Part shown: positions 52,538-63,690 of the stretch, in pieces | Layout of the letters: each line of letters begins with the position of its first letter | Numbering within the stretch: position 1 is the first letter of the stretch | Assembly: GCA_920105625.2 (NCBI GenBank) | Contig: OV050031.1 | Location: forward strand, 85,073,995 to 85,137,994 | From: Clusia tigrina | Lineage: Eukaryota; Arthropoda; Insecta; Diptera; Clusiidae | Length of the DNA stretch: 64,000 bases | Direction: 5' to 3' | Made by a program: the position numbers and the translations under genes | Notes under the pieces: model-generated | What the model was told of the DNA's origin: nothing | The model's input: only the letters and a program-made list of their open reading frames with translations | Database searches by the model: none

Positions 52538-52696
52538 CGAGGTTTGATAAAAAACAATAACCGTTATTTTCAATTTTTTCAAAAAGTATTTATTTATTCA
52601 TCAACAATACACACATAACAGAAAAAAAAATGCGAACATCGAACATAAGTAACTCACGAAATTTGAAAATAACGGTTATTATTTGATCACACCTCG
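52538..52696 (+). mobile_element. MITE copy 10 (159 bp, lineage T)
   Basis: Complete last copy of the element with TA at 52,536-52,537 and 52,697-52,698. It is the positional partner of copy 9, 3,861 bp upstream, and shows the right end and flank that copy 9 has lost. Confidence 0.93.
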
Positions 52697-55345
52697 TAGG
52701 CATAGAGAAGGCAGCAGACGCCCCAATCGACAGCAGCAGCGACTGAGACGCCTACAGAAACGCTGACAGACGCTGCGACGCCGACTGAGGCAGATAAGGT
52801 TAGGCATAGAGAAGGCAGCAGGCCCCCAATCGAAAGCGGCAACGACAGAGACGCCTACAGAGACGCTGACAGAGGCTACGACGTCGACTGAGACGCCGAT
52901 TCAGGCAGATATTGGTAGATATAGGCATAGAGAAAGCTACAGACACCGCCAATCGACAGCCGCAGTGACTGAGACGCCTACAGAGACGCTGACAGAGGCT
53001 GCGTCGGCTGCGGCGACGACTGAGGCAGATAAGGGTAGACCCCCACAATCGACAGCGGCAGCGACTAAGACGAATACAGAGATGCTGACAGAGGCTGCGA
53101 CGCCGACTGAGATGCCGACTGAGGCAGATAGGGGTAGATATAGGCATAGAGAAGGCAGCAGACCCCCCAATCGACAGCGGCAGCGACTGACACGCCCACA
53201 GAGATGCTGAAGGAGGCTGCGACGCCGACTGAGGCAGATAGGGGTAGATATAAGCATAGAGAAGATAGCAGACCCCCCAATCGACAGCGGCAGCGACTGA
53301 GACGCCTACAGAGACGCTTACAGAGGCTGCGACGCCGACTGAGACGCCGACTGAGGCAGATAGGGGTAGATATAAGCGTATAGAAGGCAGCAGACCCCCC
53401 TAAACGACAGCGGCAGCGACTGAGACGCCTACAGATACGATGACAGAGGCTGTGAAACCGACTGAGACGCCGACTGAGGCTGATAGGGGTGGATATAGGC
53501 ATAAAGATGGCAGAGGACCCCTCAATCAACAGCGGCAGCGACTGAGACGCCTACAGAGATGCTGACAGAGGCTGCAATGCCGACTGAGGCAGATAGGGGT
53601 AGATTTAGGCATAGAGAAGGCTGCAGACCCCCCAATGGACAGCGGCAGCGACTGAGACGCCTACAGAGACGCTGACAGAGGCTACGACGTCGACTGAGAC
53701 GCCGATTGAGGCAGATAGGCGTGGATATAGGAATAGAGAAGGCAGCAGAACCCCCAATCGACAGCGGCAGCGACTGAGACGCCTTCAGACACGCTGACAG
53801 AGGCTGCGACGCCGACTGACACGCCGACTGAGGAAGGTAGGGTTAGATATAGGCATAGACAAGGCAGCAGACGCCCCAGTCGACAGCGGTAGCGACTGAG
53901 ACGCCTACAGAAACGCTGACAGAGGCTGCGACACCGACTAAGGCAGACATGGATAGATATAGGCATAGAGAAGGCAGCAGACCCCCCAATCGACAGCGGC
54001 AGCGACTGAGACGCCTACAGAGACGCTAACAGAGGCTGCGACACCGACTGAGACATTGACTAACGCAGATAGGGGTAGATATAGGCATAGAGAAGGCAGC
54101 AGACACCCCAATGGACAGTGGCAGCGACTGAGACGCCTACAGAGACGCTGACAGAGGCTGCGACGGCGACTGAGTCGACGACTGAGGCAGATAGGGGTAG
54201 ATATAGGCATAGAGAAGGCAGCAGACCCCCCAATCGACAGCGGTAGCGACTGAGACGCTGACAGAAGCTGCGACGCCGACTGAGACGCCGACTGAGACGC
54301 CGACTGAGACAGGTAGGGGTAGATATAGGCATAGAGAAGGCAGGAGACCCCCCAATCGTCAGCGGCAGCGACTGAGGCGCTTACAGAGCCGCTGAGAGAG
54401 GCTGCGACGCCGAGTGAGACGCCGACTAAGGCAGATAGGGGTAGATATAGGCATAGACAAGGCAGCAGACGCCCCAATCGACAGCCGTAGCGACTGTGAC
54501 GCCTACAGAAACGCTGACAGTGGCTGCGACACCGACTAAGGCAGATATGGGTAGATATAGGCATAGAGAAGGTAGCAAACCCCCCAATCGTCAGCGGCAG
54601 CGACTGAGGCGCCTACAGAGCCGCTGACAGAGGGTGCGACGCCGACTGAGACGCCGACTGAGACGCCAACTGAGACGCCGACTGAGGCAGATAGGGGTAG
54701 ATAAAAGCATAGACAAGGCAGCAGACCCCCCAATTGACAGCGGTAGCGACTGAGACGCCTACAGAGATGCTGACAGAGGCTGCGACACCGACTGGGACGT
54801 CGACTGAGCTAGATAGGGGTGGATATAGGAATAGAGAAGGCAGCAGAAAACCCAATCGACAGCGGCAGCGACTGAGACGCCGACTGAGGCAGGTAGGGTT
54901 AGATATAGGTATAGACAAGGCAGCAGACGCCCCAATCGACAGCGGTAGCGACTGAGACGCCTACAGAAACGCTGACAGAGGCTGCGACACCGACTAAGAC
55001 AGATAGGGGTAGATATAGGCATAGATAAGGCAGCAGACCAACCAATGGACAGCGGCAGCGACTGAGACGCCTACAGAGCCGCTGACAGAGGCTGCGACGC
55101 CGACTGAGACGCCGACTGAGGCAGATAGGGGTAGATAAAAGCATAGAGAAGGCAGCAGACCCCCCAATTAACAGCGGCAGCGACTGAAAGGCCTACAGAG
55201 ACGCTGACAGAGGCTGCGACACCGACTGAGACGTCGACTGAGGTAGATAGGGGTAGATATAGGCATAGAGAAGGCAGCAGACCCCCGAATGGACAGCGGC
55301 AGCGACTGAGACCCCTACAGAGACGGCGACTGAGGCAGATAGGGG

Positions 55346-55380
55346 TAGATGAAGGCATAGAGAAGGCATAGAGAAGGCAG
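55346..55380 (+). repeat. 14-bp local duplication of GGCATAGAGAAGGC
   Basis: GGCATAGAGAA occurs twice in direct succession before GGCAGCAGACACC. Other monomers of this type (near 30,325, 58,538, 60,213, 62,511) have it once. It is a small slippage product. Confidence 0.8.
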
Positions 55381-58010
55381 CAGACACCCCCAATCAACAT
55401 CGGCAGCGACTGAGACGCTTACAGAGACGCTAACAGAGGCTGCGACGCCGACTGAGACGCCGACTGAGGTGGATAGGGGTAGATATAGGTATAGAGAAGG
55501 CAGCAGAACCCCCAATCGACAGCGGCAGCGACTGAGACACCTTCAGAGACGCTGACAGAGGCTGCGACACCGACTGAGACATCGACTGAGGCAGATAGGG
55601 GTAGATATAGGCATAGAGAAGGCAGCAGACCCCCCAATGGACAGTGGAAGCGACTGAGACGCCTTCAGGGACGCTGACAGAGGCTGCGACGCCGACTGCG
55701 ACACCGACTAAGGCAGTTTGGGGTATATATAGGCATAGAGAAGGCAGCAGAGCCCCCAATCGAGAGCGGCAGCGACTGAGACGCCTACAGAGACGTTAAC
55801 AGAGGCTGCGACACCGACTGAGACATCGACTGAGGCAGATAGGGGTAGATATAGGCATAGAGAAGAGAGCAGACCCCCCAATGGACAGTGGAAGCGACTG
55901 AGACGCCTTCAGAGACGCTGACAGAGGCTGCGACGCCGACTGAGACGCCGACTGAGGCAGATAGGCTTAGATATAGGAATAGACAAGGCAGCAGAACCCC
56001 CAATCGACAGCGGCAGCGACTGAGACGCCTAAAGAAACGCTGACAGATGCTGCGACACCGACTAAGGCAGTTTGGGGTATATATAGGCATAGAGAAGGCA
56101 GCAGAGCCCCCAATCGAGAGCGGCAGCGACTGAGACGCCTACATAGACGCTAACATAGGCTGCGACACCGACTGAGACATCGACTGAGGCAGATAGGGGT
56201 AGATATAGGCATAGAGAAGGCAGCAGACCCCCCAATGGACAGTGGAAGCGACTGAGACGCCTTCAGAGACGCTGACAGAGGCTGCGACGCCGACTAAGGC
56301 AGATAGGCTTAGATATAGGAATAGAGAAGGCAGCAGACCCCCCCCAATCGACAGCGGCATCGACAGAGACGCCTAAAGAAACGCTGACAGAGGCTGCGAC
56401 ACCGACTAGGGCAGATTGGGGTAGATATAGGCATAGAGAAGGCAGCAGAGCCCCCAATCGAGAGCGGCAGCGACTGACACGCCTACAGAGACGCTAACAG
56501 AGGCTGCGACACCGTCTGATACATCGACTGAGGCAGATAGGGGTAGATATAGGCATAGAGAAGGCATCAGACCCCCCAATCGACAGCGGCAGCGACTGAG
56601 ACGCCTACAGAGACGCTAACAGAGGCTGCGACGTCGACTGAGACGCCGACTGGTACGCCGACTGAGGCAGATAGGCGTAGATATAGGAATAGATAAGGCA
56701 GCAGACCCCCAATCGACAGCGGCAGCGGCTTAAACGCCTACAGAGACGCTGACAGAGGCTGCGACGCCGACTGAGACGACGACTGATGCAGATAGGGGTA
56801 GATATAGGCATAGAGAAGGCAGGAGACCCCCCAATCGTCAGCGGCAGCGACTGAGACGCCTACAGAGCCGCTGACAGAGGGTGCGACGCCGACTGAGACG
56901 TCGACTGAGACGCCAACTGAGACGCCGACTGAGACAAATAGGGGTAGATAAAAGCATAGAGAAGGCAGCAGACCCCCCAATTGACAGCGGCAGCAACTGA
57001 GACGCCTACAGAGATGCTGACAGAGGCTGCGACACCGACTGAGACGTCGACTGAGGTAGATAGGGGTGGATATAGGAGTAGAGAAGGCAGCAGAACCCCC
57101 AATCGACAGCGGCAGCGACTGAGACGCCTTCAGACACGCTGACAGAGGCTGCGACGCCGACTGAGGCAGGTAGGGTTAGATATAGGCATAGACAAGGCAG
57201 CAGAGCCCCAATCAACAGCGGTAGCGACTGAGACGCCTACAGAAACGCTGACAGAGGCTGCGACACCGAGTAAGGCAGATAGGGGTAGATATAGGCATAG
57301 AGAAGGCAGCAGACCCGCCAATGGACAACGGCAGCGACTGAGACGCCTACAGAGACGCCGACTGTGACACCGACTGATGTAGATAGGCGTGGATATAGGA
57401 ATAGAGAAGGCAGCAGACCCCCCAATTGACAGCGGCAGCGACTGAGACGCCTACAGAGCCGCTGACAGAGGCTGCGACGCCGACTGAGACGCCGACTGAG
57501 GCAGATAGGGGTAGATAAAAGCATAGAGAAGGCAGCAGACCCCCCAATTCACAGCGGCAGCGACTGAAACTCCTACAGAGACGCTGACAGAGGCTGCGAC
57601 GCCTACTGAGATGCCGACTGAGGCAGATATGGGCAGATATAGGCATAGAGAAGGCAGCAGACCCTCCAATAGACAGCGGCAACGACTGAGACGTCTACAC
57701 AGACTCCGATTGAGATGCCGACTGAGGTAGATACGAGTAGATATAGGTATAGAGAAGGCAGCAGGACCCCCAATCGACAGCGGCAACGACTGAGACTCCT
57801 ACTGAGACGCTGACAGAGGCTGCGACGCCGACTGAGACGCCGACTGAGGCAGGTAGGGCTAGATATAGGCATAGAGAAGGCATCAGACCACCCTATCGAC
57901 AGCGGCAGCGACTGCGACGCCCACAGAGACGCTGACAGAGGCTGCGACGCCGACTGAGACGCCGACTGAGGCAGGTAGGGGTAGATATAGGCATAGACAT
58001 GGCAGCAGAC

Positions 58011-59916
58011 GCCCAATTCGACAGCGGTAGCGACTGAGACGCCTACAGAAACGCTGACAGAGGCTGCGACACCGACTAAGGCAGATAGGGGTAGATATAG
58101 GCATAGAGAAGGCAGCAAACCCCCCAATCGACAGCGGCAGCGACTGAGACGCCCACAGAGACGCTGACAGAGGCTGCGACGCCGACTGAGAAGACGACTG
58201 AGGGAGATAGGGGTAGATATAGGCATAGAGAAGGCAGGAGACCCCCCAATCGTCAGCAGCAGCGACTGAGACGCCTACAGAGCCGTTGACAGAGGGTGCG
58301 ACGCCGACTGAGACGCCGACTGAGGCAGATAGGGGTAGATAAAAGCATAGAGAAGGCAGCAGACCCAATAATTGACAGCGGCAGCGACTGAGACGCCTGC
58401 AGAGACGCTGACAGAGGCTGCGACACCGACTGAGACGTCGACTAAGGTAGATAGGGGTAGATATAGGCATAGAGAAGGCAGCAGACCCCCGAATGGACAG
58501 CGGCAGCGACTGAGACCCCTACAGAGACGGCGACTGAAGGCATAGAGAAGGCTGCAGACACCCCCAATCTACATCGGCAGCGACTGAGACGCCTACAGAG
58601 ACGCAGACAGAGGCTGCGACGGCTGCGGCGACGACTGAGGCAGATAGGGGCAGACCCCCATAATCGACAGCGGCAGCGACTGAGACGCCTACAGAGATGC
58701 TGACAGAGGCTGCGACGCCGACTGAGATGCCGACTGAGGCAGATATGGGTAGATATAGGCATAGAGAAGGCAGCAGACCCCCAATAGACAGCGGCAACGA
58801 CTGAGACGTCTACACAGACGCCTATTGAGATGCCGACTGAGGTAGATAGGGGTAGATATAGGTATAGAGAAGGCAGCAGGACCCCCAATCGACAGCGGCA
58901 ACGACTGAGACTCCTACTGAGACGCTGACAGGGGCTGCGACGCCGACTGAGATGCCGACTGAGGTAGATAGGGGTAGATATAGGTATAGAGAAGGCAGCA
59001 GAACCTACAAACGACAGCGGCAGTGGCTGAGACGCCTACAGAGACGCTGACAGAGGCTGCGAAGCCGACTGAGACGCCGACTGAGGCAGATAGGGATAGA
59101 TATAGGCGTACAGAAGGCAGCAGACCCCCCAAACGAGAGCAGCAGCGACTGAGACGCCTACAGATACGATGACAGAGGCTGCGAAGCCGACTGAGACGCC
59201 GACTGAGGCAGATAGGGGTAGATAAAGGCATAGAGAAGGCAGCAGACCCCCCAATCTATAGCAGCAGCGACTGAGACGCCTACAGATACGCTGACAGAGG
59301 CTGCGACGGCTGAAGCGAGGACTGAGGCAGATAGGGATATTCCCCCATAAGCGGCAGACGCAACGACTGAGACGCCTACAGAGACGGTGACAGGGGCTGC
59401 GATGCCGACTGAGATGCCGACTGCGGCGATAGGGGTAGATATAGGCATAGAGAAGGCAGCAGACCCCCCAATGGACAGCGGCAGCGACTGAGACGCCTAC
59501 AGAGACGCCGACTGAGACGCCGACTGAGGTAGATAGGGGTAGATATAGGTATAGAGAAGGCAGCAGACCCCCCAATGGACAGCGGCAGCGAGTGAGACGT
59601 CTACAGAGACGCCGACTGAGACGCCGACTGAGGAAGATAGGGGTAGCTATAGGTATAGAGAAGGCAGCAGAACCCCCAATCGACAGCGGCAGCGACTGAG
59701 ACGCCTTCAGAGACGCTGACAGAGGCTGCGACGCTGACTCAGACGCCGACTGAGGCAGCTAGGCGTAGATATAGGAAAAGAGAAGGCAGCAGACCCCCCA
59801 ATCGACAGCGACAGCGACTGAGACGCCCACAGATTCGCTGACAGAGGCTTCGACGCTGACTGAGACGCCGACTGAGGCAGGTAGGGGTAGATATAGGCAC
59901 AGACATGGCAGCAGAC
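58011..59916 (+). repeat. HOR zeta, copy 1
   Basis: The anchor GCCCAATTCG, a rare variant of the C-run junction, lies at 58,011, 59,917 and 61,985, giving unit lengths of 1,906 and 2,068 bp. Copies 1 and 3 match over most of their length at +3,974 bp (58,519-58,797 to 62,493-62,772 and 59,158-59,448 to 63,133-63,423). The unit contains the short monomer GACTGAAGGCATAGAG and a GGGATATTCCCCC monomer. Confidence 0.83.
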
Positions 59917-61984
59917 GCCCAATTCGACAGCGGTAGCGACTGAGACGCCTACAGAAACGCTGACAGAGGCTGCGCCGCCGACTGAGACGACGACTGAGGC
60001 AGATAGGGGTAGATATAGGCATAGAGAAGGCAGGAGACCCCCCAATCGTCAGCAGCAGCGACTGAGACGCCTACAGAGCCGCTGACAGAGGGTGCGACGC
60101 CGACTGAGACGCCGACTGAGGCAGATAGGGGTAGATATAGGCATAGAGAAGGCAGCAGACCCCCGAATGGACAGCGGCAGCGACTGAGACCCCTACAGAG
60201 ACGGCGACTGAAGGCATAGAGAAGGCTGCAGACACCCCCAATCGACATCGGCAGCGACTGAGACGCCTACAGAGACGCAGACAGAGGCTGCGACGGCTGC
60301 GGTGACGACTGAGGCAGATAGGGGCAGACCCCCATAATCGACAGCGGCAGCGACTGAGACGCCTACAGAGATGCTGACAGAGACTGCGACGCCGACTGAG
60401 ATGCCGACTGAGGCAGATATGGGTAGATATAGGCATAGAGAAGGCAGCAGACCCCCCAATAGACAGCGGCAACGACTGAGACTCCTACTGAGACGCTGAC
60501 AGGGGCTGCGACGCCGACTGAGACGCCGACTGAGGCAGATAGGGGTAGATATAGGCGTACAGAAGGCAGCAGACCCCCCAAACGACAGCGGCAGCAACTG
60601 AGACGCCTACAGATACGATGACAGAGGCTGCGAAGCCGACTGAGATGCCGACTGAGGCAGATAGGGGTAGATAAAGGCATAGAGAAGGCAGCAGACCCCC
60701 CAATCTATAGCAGCAGCGACTGAGACGCCTACAGAGACGCTGACAGAGGCTGCGACGGCTGAAGTGACGACTGAGGCAGATAGGGGTAGATATAGGCATA
60801 GAGAAGGCAGGAGACCCCCCAATCGTCAGCAGCAGCGACTGAGACGCCTACAGAGCCGCTGACAGAGGGTGCGACGCCGACTGAGACGCCGACTGAGGCA
60901 GATAGGGGTAGATATAGGCATAGAGAAGGCAGCAGACCCCCCAATAGACAGCGGCAACGACTGAGACGTCTACACAGACGCCTATTGAGATGCCGACTAA
61001 GCCAGATAGGGGTAGATATAGGCATAGAGAAGGCAGCAGACCCCCCAATCGACAGCGGCAGCGACTGAGACGCCCACAGAGACGCTGACAGAGGCTGCGA
61101 CGCCCACTGAGACGCCGACTGAGACGCCGACTGAGGCAGGTAGGGGTAGATATAGGCATAGAGAAGGCTTCAGACCCCCCAATCGACAGCGGCAGCGACT
61201 GAGACGCCTACAGAGACGCGAACAGAGGCTGCGACGCCGACTCTGACGCCGACTGTGGTAGATAGGGGTAGATATAGGTATAGAAAAGGCAGCAGAACCC
61301 CCAAACGACAGCGGCAGTGGCTGAGACGCCTACAGAGGCGCTGACAGACGCTGCGAAGCCGACTGAGACGCCGACTGAGGCAGATAGGGGTAGATATAGG
61401 CGTACAGAAGGCAGCAGACCCCCCAAACGACAGAAGCAGCGACTGAGACACCTACAGATACGATGACAGAGGCTGCGAAGCCGACTGAGACGCCGACTGA
61501 GGCAGATAGGGGTAGATAAAGGCATAGAGAAGGCAGCAGACCCCCCAATCTATAGCAGCAGCGACTGAGACGCCTACAGAGACGCTGACAGAGGCTGCGA
61601 CGGCTGAAGCGACGACTGAGGCAGATAGGGATATTCCCCCATAAGCGGCAGCGGCAACGACTGAGACGCCTACAGAGACGGTGACAGAGGCTGCGATGCC
61701 GACTGAGATGCCGACTGAGGCAATAGGGGTAGATATAGGCATAGAGAAGGCAGCAGACCCCCCAATGGACAGCGGCAGCGACTGAGACGCCTACAGAGAC
61801 GCCGACTGAGACGCCGACTGAGGTAGATAGGGGTAGATATAGGTATAGAGAAGGCAGCAGAACCCCCAATTGACAGCGACAGCGACTGAGACGCCCACAG
61901 AGACGCTGACAGAGGCTTCGACGCTGACTGAGACGCCGACTGAGGCAGGTAGGGGTAGATATAGGCATAGACATGGCAGCAGAC
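59917..61984 (+). repeat. HOR zeta, copy 2
   Basis: Middle copy. It shares the anchor, the GACTGAAGGCATAGAG monomer (near 60,208) and the GGGATATTCCCCC monomer (near 61,627), but internal monomer order differs from copies 1 and 3, with an additional CAATCTATAGCAGC/GCTGAAGTGACG pair near 60,710. Copies 1 and 3 are more alike than either is to copy 2. Confidence 0.75.
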
Positions 61985-63690
61985 GCCCAATTCGACAGCG
62001 GTAGCGACTGAGATGCCTACAGAAACGCTGACAGAGACTGCGACACCGACTGAGGCAGATAGGGGTAGATATAGGCATAGAGAAGGCAGCAAACCCCCCA
62101 ATCGACAGCGGCAGCGACTGAGACGCCCACAGAGACGCTGACAGAGGCTGCGACGCCTACGGAGAAGACGACTGAGGCAGATAGGGGTAGATATAGGCAT
62201 AGAGAAGGCAGGAGACCCCCCAATCGTCAGCAGCAGCGACTGAGACGCCTACAGAGCCGTTGACAGAGGGTGCGACGCCGACTGTGACGCCGACTGAGGC
62301 AGATAGGGGTAGATAAAAGCATAGAGAAGGCAGCAGACCCCCTAATTGACAGCGGCAGCGACTGAGACGCCTACAGAGACGCTGACAGAGGCTGCGACAC
62401 CGACTAACACGTCGACTAAGGTAGATAGGGGTAGATATAGGCATAGAGAAGGCAGCAGACCCCCGAATGGAAAGCGGCAGCGACTGAGACCCCTACAGAG
62501 ACGGCGACTGAAGGCATAGAGAAGGCTGCAGACACCCCCAATCTACATCGGCAGCGACTGAGACGCCTACAGAGACGCAGACAGAGGCTGCGACGGCTGC
62601 GGCGACGACTGAGGCAGATAGTTGCAGACCCCCATAATCGACAGCGGCAGCGACTGAGACGCCTACAGAGATGCTGACAGAGGCTGCGACGCCGACTGAG
62701 ATGCCGACTGAGGCAGATATGGGTAGATATAGGCATAGAGAAGGCAGCAGACCCCCCAATAGACAGCGGCAACGACTGAGACGTCTACACAGACGCCGAT
62801 TGAGATGCCGACTGAGGTAGATAGGGGTAGATATAGGTATAGAGAAGGCAGCAGGACCCCCAATCGACAGCGGCAACGACTGAGACTCCTACTGAGACGC
62901 TGACAGGGGCTGCGACGCCGACTCAGACGCCGACTGAGGTAGATAGGGGTAGATATAGGTATAGAGAAGGCAGCAGAACCTACAAACGACAGCGGCAGTG
63001 GCTAAGACGCCTACAGAGACGCTGACAGAGGCTGCGAAGCCGACTGAGACGCCGACTGAGGCAGATAGGGGTAGATATAGGCGTACAGAAGGCAGCAGAC
63101 CCCCCAAACGACAGCGGCAGCGACTGAGACGCCTACAGATACGATGACAGAGGCTGCGAAGCCGACTGAGACGCCGACTGAGGCAGATAGGGGTAGATAA
63201 AGGCATAGAGAAGGCAGCAGACCCCCCAATCTATAGCAGCAGCGACTGAGACGCCTACAGAGACGCTGACAGAGGCTGCGACGGCTGAAGCGACGACTGA
63301 GGCAGATAGGGATATTCCCCCATAAGCAGCAGAGGCAACGACTGAGACGCCTACAGAGACGGTGACAGGGGCTGCGATGCCGACTGAGATGCCGACTGCG
63401 GCGATAGGGGTAGATATAGGCATAGAGAAGGCAGCAGACCCCCCAATGGACAGCGGCAGCGACTGAGACGCCTACAGAGACGCCGACTGAGGTAGATAGG
63501 GGTAGATATAGGTAGAAAGAAGGCAGCAGACCCCCCAATGGACAGCGGCAGCGACTGAGACGCCTACAGAGACGCCGACTGAGACGCCGACTGAGGTAGA
63601 TAGGGGTAGATATAGGTATAGAGAAGGCAGCAGAACCCCCAATCAACAGCGGCAGCGGCTGAGACGCCTTCAGAGACGCTGACAGAGGCT
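61985..63690 (+). repeat. HOR zeta, copy 3
   Basis: Third copy, matching copy 1 at +3,974 bp. The match fades near 63,690, after which ordinary monomers continue to the window end without a boundary sequence. Confidence 0.8.

Larger units (their letters stand above)
27651..52696 (+). repeat. Satellite domain 2 (MITE-bearing)
   Basis: All ten MITE copies of the window lie in this part. Monomers often have two or more consecutive 12-bp GACGCCGACTGA units, and the variants CGCCTTCAGAGACG and CGCCCACAGAGACG are common. The module with GATATTGGCATA that typifies domain 1 is absent. The left boundary is placed where variant monomers change and the right boundary at the end of the last MITE; both are descriptive rather than sharp. 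Confidence 0.75.
51545..56349 (+). repeat. Large tandem duplication epsilon, copy 2
   Basis: Second copy of epsilon. Examples of matching blocks: 48,876-49,160 to 53,682-53,966, 50,148-50,332 to 54,734-54,918, 50,961-51,266 to 55,785-56,090. It is about 1 kb longer than copy 1, mainly because the segment just right of the MITE (52,693-53,637) is retained. Confidence 0.82.

Noticed and set aside
28531..52696. Ten independent transposition events
   Set aside because: All copies are at the same TA of the monomer, in the same orientation, with the same special flanking variants. One insertion followed by amplification is far simpler.
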